A DNA stretch of 49,347 bases from Halanaerobium saccharolyticum. Its GTDB lineage: Bacteria > Bacillota > Halanaerobiia > Halanaerobiales > Halanaerobiaceae. Every line of letters starts with the position of its first letter. Position 1 is the stretch's first letter. The notes beneath the pieces are model-generated. The model did no database searches. It was not told the DNA's origin and saw only the letters and a program-made list of their open reading frames with translations. Below, in pieces: positions 37,779 to 46,540 of this stretch. The stretch lies in contig NZ_SNWX01000022.1 in the NCBI RefSeq assembly GCF_004362045.1, forward strand, positions 1-49,347, in the 5' to 3' direction. Both the position numbers and the translations under genes were made by a program.

Positions 37779-38591
37779 TTGCTAAAAGCTAAAGATAAAC
37801 CACTGATTTTAATTACAAATGATGATGGAATTAATTCTCCAGGTCTTAAAGCTCTTGCTGAAGCGATTAACCCAATTTGCAATTTGTTGATAGCAGCACC
37901 TATGGAACAGCAGACCGGGATGGGAAGGGGTTTTCTCAAAGGTGATGAGGTTGGTATTATTGAAAAGAAAAATATCCAGCTCAATGATCAAATAGTTGAG
38001 GCCTATGCTGTTAATTCATCACCGGCACAGGCTGTAGCTCATGCTGTTTTAGAACTGACAGATAAAAAACCTGATTATTGTATTAGTGGAGTTAATTATG
38101 GTGAAAATCTTGGTTTAGCATTTACCTGCAGTGGAACTTTAGGTGCTGCCTTTGAAGCTGACAGTTTGGGAATACCTGCTGTTGCTTTTTCGAGAGCTTT
38201 TCCTTTTAATAAGCAGAAATCTAATAATTTTAGTAGTTTAGATTGGGAAGCAGAAAAATATCATATCAGAAATATTATTAAAAATATTACAGCAAATGGC
38301 TTTCCCCAAGATGTTCGCATTTTAAATGTCAATTTTCCAATAGATATAGATCAGGAAACAAAGGTGCGCATTACGAGGCAGGCTTATATGAATTATGCTC
38401 AATATATGAAACCGGAAGATAGAAATTTTTCTAAAGGGCATAGTCTAAAATGGAAATTGAATCCTGAAATAGAAAAATTAAAAAAAGATACTGATATTTA
38501 TGCAGTGCATTTTGATAAAATAATCTCTATAACACCTTTGAATTCAAGGATGTCTGTAGATACAGATAATTATTATCAGAAGTGGTCTTAA
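37779..38591 (+). CDS. surE: SurE-like 5'/3'-nucleotidase (acid phosphatase)
   Basis: 270 residues. SurE is a divalent-metal phosphatase acting on nucleoside monophosphates and other phosphate esters. Metal site NDDG (14-17), SSPAQAV and SGVNYGENLG are present, as is GTLGAAFEADSLGIPAVAFSRA. The TTG start has a moderate SD (AAGGAT). Most surE genes sit next to pcm or housekeeping genes; here it is tightly coupled to a BCCT transporter, suggesting a dedicated role on a transported or intracellular phosphate ester. No signal peptide. Confidence 0.88.
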   Translation: MLKAKDKPLILITNDDGINSPGLKALAEAINPICNLLIAAPMEQQTGMGRGFLKGDEVGIIEKKNIQLNDQIVEAYAVNSSPAQAVAHAVLELTDKKPDYCISGVNYGENLGLAFTCSGTLGAAFEADSLGIPAVAFSRAFPFNKQKSNNFSSLDWEAEKYHIRNIIKNITANGFPQDVRILNVNFPIDIDQETKVRITRQAYMNYAQYMKPEDRNFSKGHSLKWKLNPEIEKLKKDTDIYAVHFDKIISITPLNSRMSVDTDNYYQKWS

Positions 38592-38651
38592 CTATTGTCA
38601 ATTTTTAAAAAATTATTTTACACTATAATTAAAGTAAGTTAGGTGAAACTA

Positions 38652-39968
38652 ATGAAAAATGTTGGGGACATGGATCTGGATTACTTGTGTACAGGATGTG
38701 GAGGTTGTGAAGTAATATGTCCAACTGATGCAATAAAAATAAAGTTAAAAAATGATGTATATCTTCCTCAGGTAGATGACAATAAATGTATAAAATGTAA
38801 TAAATGTTTATTAGGATGTCCTGGGTTATCATTAAATTCAAAGAAATATTCAGATATGATTCTTAAGGTAGAGGAATCTACCAAGGAAGATTTTATGCTT
38901 GGTAAATTCATATCAAATTATCTGGCTTATTCAACTGACAAAAAATTAAGGTTTGAAGCTGCTACAGGTGGTCTGGCAACCAGTATATTAATTTATCTAT
39001 TTAATGAAAATATTATTAATGGAGCAGTAGTTACAAAAATGAATGAGCAGGATAAAACGAAAAGCAAAACTTTTGTGGCTCAAAGTATTGAAGAGATCAG
39101 AAGTGCTAAAACTTCAAAATATTGTTCTACTCATCCATTATCAACATTAAAGGAATTAAAAAAAACCAGTAAAGATAAGAAATTTGCATTTGTTGGTCTG
39201 CCCTGCCATATTCATGGTTTGAGAAAGATTCAGGAACAAGAAAAATGGGTTAAAGATAAAATCATATTTTCAATTGGAATTTTATGTACCCACTCTGTTG
39301 ATTATTCAGGGACGAGACTTATATTGGATAAAATGGCCTGTGGTAAAGAAAATTTAATTGGAATCCAATATCGTGGTAATGGCTGGCCAGGTTCAGCGGC
39401 AATTGAATATAAAGATAAAAAAATATCAATTCCGTTAGAAAACTACTGGAATCCTTATTTTGGGCCTTATTTTTTTACTCCATATAGATGCATCAGCTGT
39501 AATGATTTAACAGCTGAATTAGCAGATGTTTCTCTAGGAGATGCTTTGTTAAAAGATATTGAAGAAAATGATGATCAAGGGACTTCAATTGTTATCAGCC
39601 GAAATAATTTTGTAGAGAAGATTATAAAAAAAATGGCAGATAAAAATTTGCTTTCTATAGAAAAAATTTCAAAAAATATAATTAAAGAATCTCAACAAAA
39701 CATACTTATAAGAAAAAAAGTAACTTTAGCTTATAGGTTGAGCTTATTTAGATTTTTTTCAAAGGCAATACCTGAAACTGAAGATAAAATATCTTTTTCT
39801 AATGATATGATTAGTCAAAAAACAAAAGGCTATTTGGGAGCCTTTTTAATCTGGTTTAATTCTTATTTAAGCAAAACAAAGATTGGCTATAACATTATTA
39901 AATTATTACCAGTTAATTTTTTAAAAAAATATTCATATTATGTTAATAGAATAGCAGGTCGAAAATAG
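38652..39968 (+). CDS. Iron-sulfur flavoprotein of the FrhB/FdhB (F420 hydrogenase beta) family
   Basis: 438 residues from ATG 38652, with SD AGGTGA; the in-frame GTG 38643 lies within that SD. The N-terminus holds two [4Fe-4S] ferredoxin motifs: C13-C16-C19-C23-P and C46-C49-C52-C56-P. The FrhB N and C domains follow, with AATGGLATSILIYLF, GLPCHIHGLRKIQ, the ILCTHSVDY block and a further Cys pair in YRCISCNDLTAELADVSLGDAL. In bacteria, members transfer electrons between ferredoxin and flavin-bound substrates and are often misnamed F420 enzymes. A TATAAT at 38624-38629 suggests its own promoter. It could serve the Etf/FAD system upstream, but that is speculative. Confidence 0.82.
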   Translation: MKNVGDMDLDYLCTGCGGCEVICPTDAIKIKLKNDVYLPQVDDNKCIKCNKCLLGCPGLSLNSKKYSDMILKVEESTKEDFMLGKFISNYLAYSTDKKLRFEAATGGLATSILIYLFNENIINGAVVTKMNEQDKTKSKTFVAQSIEEIRSAKTSKYCSTHPLSTLKELKKTSKDKKFAFVGLPCHIHGLRKIQEQEKWVKDKIIFSIGILCTHSVDYSGTRLILDKMACGKENLIGIQYRGNGWPGSAAIEYKDKKISIPLENYWNPYFGPYFFTPYRCISCNDLTAELADVSLGDALLKDIEENDDQGTSIVISRNNFVEKIIKKMADKNLLSIEKISKNIIKESQQNILIRKKVTLAYRLSLFRFFSKAIPETEDKISFSNDMISQKTKGYLGAFLIWFNSYLSKTKIGYNIIKLLPVNFLKKYSYYVNRIAGRK

Positions 39969-40070
39969 AATTAATTTATTATCACTTGACGTATTTGAAT
40001 CATAATTATATAATTAATTACAAATTGTGGATATATAATAAATGAAAAATAATAAGGATTGTGATTTGTA

Positions 40071-40787
40071 TTGATTAATATTGATTTAGGTAATCTAAAT
40101 GATTTTGAAAAAGAAATATATGAAAACTTACTTGAATATTCAGAGGAGAATCCAGCTTTTCGGATTAAAGAGGCAGCAGAAATATGTGATTGTTCTGTGT
40201 CAAAAATATCTAAATATGTAAAAAAATTAGGTTTTGATAACTATAAGCAGTATATTGCTTTTTTATATGATGAAGAAATACCTGATAAAGAACAGTCAGA
40301 TGAATTAACAAGACTTAAAAAGTTTATTGATGATTTTGATATGACAATGATTAATGAATTTATCGAATTGATTAATGATCATGAAAAAGTTGTTCTATTT
40401 GGGTATGGTCCTTCTGGGGCTGTTACCGAGTATTTTGAATATAAATTTAGGACTTGTACAGACAAAATGGTTATTTCTTTGTCTGACGAGACTTCTATAG
40501 CATCGATGCTTGACAAAAAAACTTTACTATTAATATTTACTGCGACTGGTTCTTTTTGTTCTTTTAAGCCTATATATGAGGAGGCTAAGGGGAAAGGAGC
40601 AAAAGTGGCTATATTGATAGAAGAATATAATACTTCACTTTTTAATCAATGCGATCGAATTTTTTGGTTATCTAAATATAATCAACCAGATTATTTAGAA
40701 CCATATCAAAAAACAAGAACAGTATTTTTTATATTCATTGAAGAAGTTATCCGGCAGATGATATTAAATAAAAAATCTAAAGAATAA
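40071..40787 (+). CDS. RpiR-family transcriptional regulator
   Basis: 238 residues. N-terminal HTH_6 domain (about 1-75; RIKEAAEICDCSVSKISKYVKKLGFDNYKQ) and C-terminal SIS sugar-phosphate-binding domain (about 95-225; KVVLFGYGPSGAVTEYFEYKF, LLLIFTATGSFCSFKPIYEEAK). RpiR proteins sense phosphosugars. It is the only regulator near the ygc-like operon and may act at the palindromes at 28883 and 28924. TTG start at 40071; the SD is poor and nearby alternatives exist, so the start is uncertain. Very A/T-rich gene. Confidence 0.88.
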   Translation: MINIDLGNLNDFEKEIYENLLEYSEENPAFRIKEAAEICDCSVSKISKYVKKLGFDNYKQYIAFLYDEEIPDKEQSDELTRLKKFIDDFDMTMINEFIELINDHEKVVLFGYGPSGAVTEYFEYKFRTCTDKMVISLSDETSIASMLDKKTLLLIFTATGSFCSFKPIYEEAKGKGAKVAILIEEYNTSLFNQCDRIFWLSKYNQPDYLEPYQKTRTVFFIFIEEVIRQMILNKKSKE

Positions 40788-40841
40788 ATAATTAATTATA
40801 AAAACTGATTATATAAAAATACTAAATTCTTAATGAAAAGG

Positions 40842-40880
40842 GCAGTTTCTAAGATTAATTATTGAGAAACTGCTTTTTTA
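40842..40880 (+). terminator. Terminator after the RpiR gene
   Basis: GCAGTTTCT (40842-40850) pairs with AGAAACTGC (40865-40873), then TTTTTT. Confidence 0.85.
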
Positions 40881-40915
40881 GTATTTATATGAATGTTTTA
40901 TACTAAAAGTATTTT

Positions 40916-41683
40916 TTATTTCCCCACATAATCCTTCACCTGCTGATAAATTTCTTCCGCCCGCTCACTATAATCCATTGAATCATGAATCACCTCAATA
41001 TATCCCCGATCCTTAATAATTTCAATGGTTTCTTTAAAATTAATATCATAGATCCAGCCGAGCTGCATAACCTTTAAATCATTGATTGTTTCCAGCTTAT
41101 CATAATTGATCGATTCTTTCCGCAAAACCTTATTATAGATCTCATCATTAATCCTGGCTTCAGTCGAAAGTTTGATCAAATAATCTTTCTGGCTGCGTTT
41201 TTTATAGCGGCTGATAAAAATATTGAAGATATCAAGCTTATCAGCATCCCGAATCAGTTTTGCAAAAAAGATTTCCTTTTGATTATTAAAATATTCTTCT
41301 TTGAGATCCGGCTTATTGTGCTGCTCAACCGCCCTATAAACTATATTTCTGGACTCCTGTTTCAGTTCATTCAGCAGCTGATTTTCTTTAATTACCTCAA
41401 CTCCCAACTTTCCGTGATCCTCAGATTTATAGTCAGAAAATGTTTTATATTTCTGATACTGCTTAAATCTCCCTATATCATGATAGAGGGCTATAATTTT
41501 AGCCAAATATTTTTCCTTTTCGGTCATTTTCATTTCCGTAATTATTTCTGCCATATCCTGAGCTACCCTTCTGCTGTGCTCTATTTTCAAATTAATGTTT
41601 TTTTGATCCTTTTCTTTTTCCAGTTCAAATTGAGCTGTATATAGATTAAACCATTTATTTAATTTCTGGTATATATTCTGCAT
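40916..41683 (-). CDS. HD-domain phosphohydrolase
   Basis: 255 residues on the minus strand. HD metal-site residues are visible in order: EHSRRV, LYHDIGRF (HD pair), DHGKLG, VEQHNK and RDADKLD. The family hydrolyses phosphate esters such as nucleotides; specificity cannot be told. SD on the minus strand is GAGGAGGC. It is convergent with the RpiR gene and divergent from the HAD gene, so it is a lone transcription unit. Composition is less A/T-rich than the block to its left. Confidence 0.85.
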   Translation of the reverse strand: MQNIYQKLNKWFNLYTAQFELEKEKDQKNINLKIEHSRRVAQDMAEIITEMKMTEKEKYLAKIIALYHDIGRFKQYQKYKTFSDYKSEDHGKLGVEVIKENQLLNELKQESRNIVYRAVEQHNKPDLKEEYFNNQKEIFFAKLIRDADKLDIFNIFISRYKKRSQKDYLIKLSTEARINDEIYNKVLRKESINYDKLETINDLKVMQLGWIYDINFKETIEIIKDRGYIEVIHDSMDYSERAEEIYQQVKDYVGK

Positions 41684-41827
41684 TCTAAAAGCCTCCTCTC
41701 AGCTTTAAATTCTATTATAGTTTAAAATCAGCTTCATGTAAATGAACAGTTTAACATTTAAAACTTTATGTTATAATAAAAATGTACAAGAAAATATCAT
41801 AAAAATATCTAAAAAGGACTGATTACA

Positions 41828-42496
41828 GTGATCAAAGCAGTAATTTTTGATATGGATGGCTTAATGTTTGATACAGAAAGGCTGTCTAAAGAGCTCTGGC
41901 AGCAGCTTGCTCAAAAAAAGGGCTATAATTTTGAAGATGATTTTTTTGACCGGATGGTCGGCCTGGATTTAGAAGCCACCAAAGAAGCATTTAAAGAGGA
42001 TTATGGGCAGGACTTTCCTTATCTTAAGATGAGAGAAGAAAAAAATGAGCTGCTCAAAGAATATGTAGAACAAAAAGGAGTTCCTGTAAAAGAGGGGCTG
42101 AGAGAAATAATTGCTTATTTAAAAGAAAATGAGTATTTAACTGCTGTCGCTTCTTCCAGCCACAGAGATAGGATCGAATTTTACTTAGAATCCGCCGGTT
42201 TAAAGGATGAATTTGATTATTTAATTGGTGGAGATGAGGTGGAAAAAAGTAAGCCGAATCCGGAAATTTTTCTTAAGGGGATAAAAGCGCTGGGGGTCAG
42301 TCGAGATGAGGCTCTGGTTCTTGAAGATTCAGTTCACGGGATAAAGGCAGCAGCTCAGGCAGGTATTAGGGTGATTTTAATCCCTGATTTAGTCGAGCAG
42401 GCACCAGAAGTGGAGGAGCTGATTTATAAAAAGTTAAAGAGCTTAAAGGAGCTGAAATCTGAGCTGGAAAAAGGTAATAAACTTAAATCTTTTTAA
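41828..42496 (+). CDS. HAD-family hydrolase, beta-phosphoglucomutase-like
   Basis: 222 residues. HAD motif I FDMDGLMFD (nucleophile D8, acid D10), alpha-helical cap (about 17-80), motif II ASSSHRDR, motif III Lys in EKSKPNPEIF and motif IV LEDSVHG. It is a phosphatase of sugar phosphates or a beta-phosphoglucomutase; the latter would process beta-glucose 1-phosphate from the GH65 enzyme, but the gene is 14 kb away from it and has its own unit. GTG start, SD AAAGGA. Confidence 0.85.
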   Translation: MIKAVIFDMDGLMFDTERLSKELWQQLAQKKGYNFEDDFFDRMVGLDLEATKEAFKEDYGQDFPYLKMREEKNELLKEYVEQKGVPVKEGLREIIAYLKENEYLTAVASSSHRDRIEFYLESAGLKDEFDYLIGGDEVEKSKPNPEIFLKGIKALGVSRDEALVLEDSVHGIKAAAQAGIRVILIPDLVEQAPEVEELIYKKLKSLKELKSELEKGNKLKSF

Positions 42497-42661
42497 GACC
42501 TAGGCTTTAGCAGGAGTTTTTCTTTGGCTGAGATTATAAAAAGAGGTATAAAAAAGTTATTGTTGAATTAAAATAGTAGAATGATAATTTTTACTAATAA
42601 GTTTAAGCTGATTTATAGTTGGACTTAACTTAAATTATAAGCTGGAATTGAGGAATCTTGC

Positions 42662-44002
42662 ATGAACAGACTTTTCAATGAACTAAAAAATATTTTTGCA
42701 GTAATTATTATAATAGTTATACTTCTGTCATATTTTGGTGTATTTATACCGCTGAAAAATGAGCTGGAAGATTCGATACATGAAAACTTTAGGAATTTAG
42801 TCTCAATTGCTGAGATGGAACTTGAAAATCATTTAAGCAGAGCTTTAATAGCTGCAGAATCTTTATCACGCAGGACAATGATCAAAAATGAATTAGGTAG
42901 GTATATAAGAGGGGAGATATCTTTTTCACAGCTGCAGAGATATATCCAGGCTAAATATGAAGATGAAGCTTCAGTACTTAAAAATATTCTTGCAGCTTAC
43001 AGGTTTATAGATCATAAAGTGGTTGCCCATTATGGAGGGGGATATTTAGAGGTTATTGATAATCTTAAATTTAGTCAAAAACAGGATAGTTTATTAAAAA
43101 TTAATGAGGATCAAAAATACATAATTTTAAAGTCACCTATTAAGGATGAGCAGGGAAATAAATTGGGCAGTGATTATCTCATTTATGATTTAAGAGGTAC
43201 TCTGTTGGAGCTCAATCATTTAAATTCAGAAGATATTAATTATACTATTTTAAGCAGTTCTGATCAAGCAGAAAGTGAAATTGAAAATGATGATTTAGTA
43301 GAAAGAAGAAGATTGTTGGGTACAGATTATTACTTAAAGGCGGAAACTACCTCAGCCTTAATTTATGATAAAATCAGCAATATATCCTATAGAATTATGC
43401 TGACTGTACTGGCTGCAGTCTTAATTATTTCTCTGATTGTAATTAAATTTTTACATAAGGCATCAGTAAAAATCGTTGAGAGTTTAAGGAAAGAGCTTGA
43501 GGAAAAAACTAAAGAGGCAGAAACCGATGAAATGCTGGGCATTTATAACCGTTCTAAATTTAACCAGGAGCTAAATAGAGAAATAGACAGAGCCAAAAGA
43601 TATAATAATTCTCTATCGCTAATCATGATTGACATTGATTACTTTAAGGAATTTAATGATAATTTTGGGCATCATGTTGGGGATGAAATTTTAAAGAAGA
43701 TTGTTTCTATAGTCAGGGAAAAAATTAGAAAACATGATATTTTAGCACGCTATGGTGGAGACGAATTTATGCTGATCTGTCCGGAAACTGAACTGCAGGA
43801 GGCGGAAATGCTGGCTGAAAGACTTAATAGAGCAATTGACAGCTATAACTGTGAGCACGACAATAATTTAAGCTGCAGTTTTGGAGTAGCTGAATTCAAA
43901 GCAGGTCAAAATGCCAAAGAATCTCTAATCAAAAGAGTGGATCAGGCTTTATACAGGGCAAAAGATGAGGGAAGAAATTGTGTCTGCAGAAATGGAGAGT
44001 AA
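42662..44002 (+). CDS. Membrane-bound diguanylate cyclase (GGDEF)
   Basis: 446 residues. A membrane helix at about 10-30, an extracytoplasmic sensor region (about 32-235), a second helix (about 238-262), a short coiled-coil linker and a C-terminal GGDEF domain (about 285-446). The active site is an intact GGDEF (365-369), preceded by the inhibitory I-site RKHD five residues upstream, so it should make c-di-GMP with product feedback. SD GAGGAA. The next gene encodes an HD-GYP protein 37 nt downstream. Confidence 0.92.
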   Translation: MNRLFNELKNIFAVIIIIVILLSYFGVFIPLKNELEDSIHENFRNLVSIAEMELENHLSRALIAAESLSRRTMIKNELGRYIRGEISFSQLQRYIQAKYEDEASVLKNILAAYRFIDHKVVAHYGGGYLEVIDNLKFSQKQDSLLKINEDQKYIILKSPIKDEQGNKLGSDYLIYDLRGTLLELNHLNSEDINYTILSSSDQAESEIENDDLVERRRLLGTDYYLKAETTSALIYDKISNISYRIMLTVLAAVLIISLIVIKFLHKASVKIVESLRKELEEKTKEAETDEMLGIYNRSKFNQELNREIDRAKRYNNSLSLIMIDIDYFKEFNDNFGHHVGDEILKKIVSIVREKIRKHDILARYGGDEFMLICPETELQEAEMLAERLNRAIDSYNCEHDNNLSCSFGVAEFKAGQNAKESLIKRVDQALYRAKDEGRNCVCRNGE

Positions 44003-44038
44003 ATCTTTATTTAAAAAGACTAATTTGGGGTGCTGAAG

Positions 44039-46213
44039 ATGCATAAATTAAAAGAGGAAATTAAGGTTATACTGATATATTTAATAATTGGTCTGAGCTG
44101 GATATATTTTTCAGATAAAATATTGCTGCTTTTTGTTGCTGATTCCAGTCAGGTTAATCAGCTGCAGACTTATAAGGGGATTTTCTATGTAATTTCTACT
44201 GCCCTCATTTTTTACTTTTTATTTAAAAAGTATCTAGACAATCTAAGAAGTCAAAAAATTAAGCTGAAGGATAATAATTTCAAATTAAAAAAATATAATC
44301 AGGAGATAAAAACTGTTAATCAAGAGCTTGATCAGTCTCTAAACAGGCTGGAGGAGCTTAATCAGCGTTTTATCAAAATGATCAATTCTGTTTCCAGTTT
44401 AAACGAGAAGACAAAGCTTGACGAAGAAGATTTTTTATCAGATCTCCTGCTCAATTTAATAGAAATAGTACCGGAAGCCGATTATGGCAAAATATATCTA
44501 ATTGAGGACCAGCAGTGTAAATTTATAGATTCTGTTGGACATCAAATAGAAATACTTAAGGATATTCAGATTAGTGATCAATACCTGCTTGATTTTAACA
44601 GTGATGGCGTAAATTTTTCCAGAGATTTTTCGATTGCTGTAGATCAGCTGCCGGAAGCGGAAAAAGTTAAATTTATGCAGGCTGTAAAAAAAGTAAAGGA
44701 GTCAATGTTTGTTGATATTAAAATAAAAAACAAGGTGGTTGGCCGGATTTCTTTAGATGTTGCTGCCGAGAGTGATAAAACTTTTAATGAGGGCACTGTT
44801 AATATTTTGGAATCATTTTCAACACTTGCTTCTTCATTTTTCGCCTATAAAAGATTTGATAAGCTGCAGGGTAAATTTACTAAAGAGCTGATTTCTTCAA
44901 TTATTAAAATTTTAGAAATGTACGATGTCTATACTAAAGGCCACTCAGAAAATGTTGCTAATTTATCCCTGCTGATTGCTGAAGAGCTTGGACTTTCTGA
45001 GGAAAAGGCGCTTGATTCTTACTGGGCAGGGATGGTGCATGATATTGGGAAACTGCTGGTGCCGGTTCAGATTCTAAATAAAAAGTCTAAGCTTGAGGAT
45101 TATGAATATGAATTAATAAAAAAACATCCAGGCTGGAGCAGTAAGGCTCTTTCGAATTCTGAGACTTTAGAACATATTGTGCTTTATCATCATGAAAGGT
45201 GGGACGGCAGAGGCTATCCGGAGGGTTTAAAAGCTGATCAGATTCCGCTGGTTTCTCAAATAATTGCTGTCGCAGATGCCTGGGATGCAATGACTTCTGA
45301 TCGGTCTTACAGAAATTCACTGTCTAAAGAAGAAGCCTTAAAAGAAATTAGAGAAAATAAAGGCACTCAGTTTTCACCCCGGGCTGCAGAAGCTTTTTTA
45401 AGGGTGATGGAAACAAAAGAGCTTGACATTAAAAGTGATGTTCGGGCTAAATTTGAGGCTTTAGAAAGTGAAGAATTCAAATTAGATAAAAGTCAGTATT
45501 TTGAATCCCTATTTAAAAAATCAAATGAAGGAATAGTAATTTTGGATCAAAATTTCAAGATAAAAAAAGTCAATGAATATTTTGTAAAACTTTTTGGATT
45601 TAAGGAAAGTGAAATTCTGGGAAGAAAGATAAGAGATGTTCTAATTCCAGCTGAAAAACTGGATGAAGTTCAGACAAACATCAATCATTTGATTGCTAAG
45701 CAGGAGGTAAATGCCCAAACATACAGGAAGAAAAAGGACGGGAAAAGAATTGATGTTGAAGTTCAGGCTTTTTCACTTAATTTAAAGGGAGATGAAGTTG
45801 AGTATTATGTAATTTACAGGGATATCAGTGAACTGGAGGCTGCTAAAAGTAAATATGAAAATTATAAAGGACGCTATGAAGCGCTTTTTGAAAATGAAAG
45901 TACGGTGATGCTGATTATTGATCCCGATTCCGGCAAGATTATTGACGCCAATCCTGCTGCTGTTAATTTTTACGGCTGGTCGAAAGAAAGGCTGAAGTCG
46001 ATGAAAATTTCTGAGATCAATGTTCTAACTGAAAAGGAATTAAAAGAAGAGATGAAGTCGGCCAGAAGGAAAAACAAAAAGCACTTTAATTTTATCCATC
46101 AGACTAAAAGAGGTGAGTTAATGGAAGTTGAAGTCTACTCCCAGCCGATTAATTTTGGCAGTAAGGATTTTCTGTATTCAATTGTTCATGAAAAGAAAAA
46201 AGTTAGGGTTTAA
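44039..46213 (+). CDS. Membrane sensor with GAF-like, HD-GYP and two PAS domains (c-di-GMP phosphodiesterase)
   Basis: 724 residues from ATG 44039 (SD GGGGTG; the GTG at 44030 overlaps it). Two membrane helices at about 8-30 and 45-66, coiled coil, GAF-like domain (about 105-275), HD-GYP domain (about 280-450) with HDIGK (334-338) and HHERWDGRGYP (from 384), then two PAS domains (about 490-610 and 620-715). HD-GYP domains degrade c-di-GMP. PAS domains after the output domain are a less common order. It opposes the diguanylate cyclase encoded just upstream; the pair likely sets a local c-di-GMP signal. Confidence 0.9.
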   Translation: MHKLKEEIKVILIYLIIGLSWIYFSDKILLLFVADSSQVNQLQTYKGIFYVISTALIFYFLFKKYLDNLRSQKIKLKDNNFKLKKYNQEIKTVNQELDQSLNRLEELNQRFIKMINSVSSLNEKTKLDEEDFLSDLLLNLIEIVPEADYGKIYLIEDQQCKFIDSVGHQIEILKDIQISDQYLLDFNSDGVNFSRDFSIAVDQLPEAEKVKFMQAVKKVKESMFVDIKIKNKVVGRISLDVAAESDKTFNEGTVNILESFSTLASSFFAYKRFDKLQGKFTKELISSIIKILEMYDVYTKGHSENVANLSLLIAEELGLSEEKALDSYWAGMVHDIGKLLVPVQILNKKSKLEDYEYELIKKHPGWSSKALSNSETLEHIVLYHHERWDGRGYPEGLKADQIPLVSQIIAVADAWDAMTSDRSYRNSLSKEEALKEIRENKGTQFSPRAAEAFLRVMETKELDIKSDVRAKFEALESEEFKLDKSQYFESLFKKSNEGIVILDQNFKIKKVNEYFVKLFGFKESEILGRKIRDVLIPAEKLDEVQTNINHLIAKQEVNAQTYRKKKDGKRIDVEVQAFSLNLKGDEVEYYVIYRDISELEAAKSKYENYKGRYEALFENESTVMLIIDPDSGKIIDANPAAVNFYGWSKERLKSMKISEINVLTEKELKEEMKSARRKNKKHFNFIHQTKRGELMEVEVYSQPINFGSKDFLYSIVHEKKKVRV

Positions 46214-46254
46214 GCAGCTTCACTTGCGATAAATAATAGTAATCAATTTTATTA

Positions 46255-46314
46255 AAATGCTCCCAAAGGAATGAAGAAAGTGAGAGATTAAATTTTCTTC
46301 TTGAGGGAGCATTT
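46255..46314 (+). terminator. Long hairpin, probable terminator after the HD-GYP gene
   Basis: AAATGCTCCC (46255-46264) pairs with GGGAGCATTT (46305-46314), and inside it GAAGAAA (46273-46279) pairs with TTTCTTC (46294-46300). The 327-bp gap 46214-46540 holds this element and the LacI promoter region. Confidence 0.65.
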
Positions 46315-46425
46315 ATTTATGCAGCTATATAAATAGTTTAAAAGTGATTAATAATTGAATCCAAATATTTAAAATATAAAAAATATTAAAAAAATAAAGG
46401 ATTTATTAATGTCGTGTCTAATATA

Positions 46426-46459
46426 TATAATAGGTAATAAAAAAATGAAAACGTTAACT
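46426..46459 (+). promoter_or_regulatory. Candidate -10 box and LacI-type/cre-like operator
   Basis: TATAAT at 46426-46431 (possible weak -35 TTATTA at 46403-46408) is followed by TGAAAACGTTAACT at 46446-46459, which matches 13 of 14 positions of the CcpA cre consensus and has the central CG typical of LacI-family sites. It could be an autoregulatory site or a cre. Confidence 0.55.
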
Positions 46460-46540
46460 GTTAAGGTTTAAGTTAAAATTTGTTTTGATAACAATATTAT
46501 TAATATTCAGAATATTAATAATATAGAGAGGGTTTTTCAA

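Noticed and set aside
38652-39968. Annotation as coenzyme F420 hydrogenase
   Set aside because: No F420 biosynthesis or hydrogenase subunits in the window; the family name is broader than that activity.
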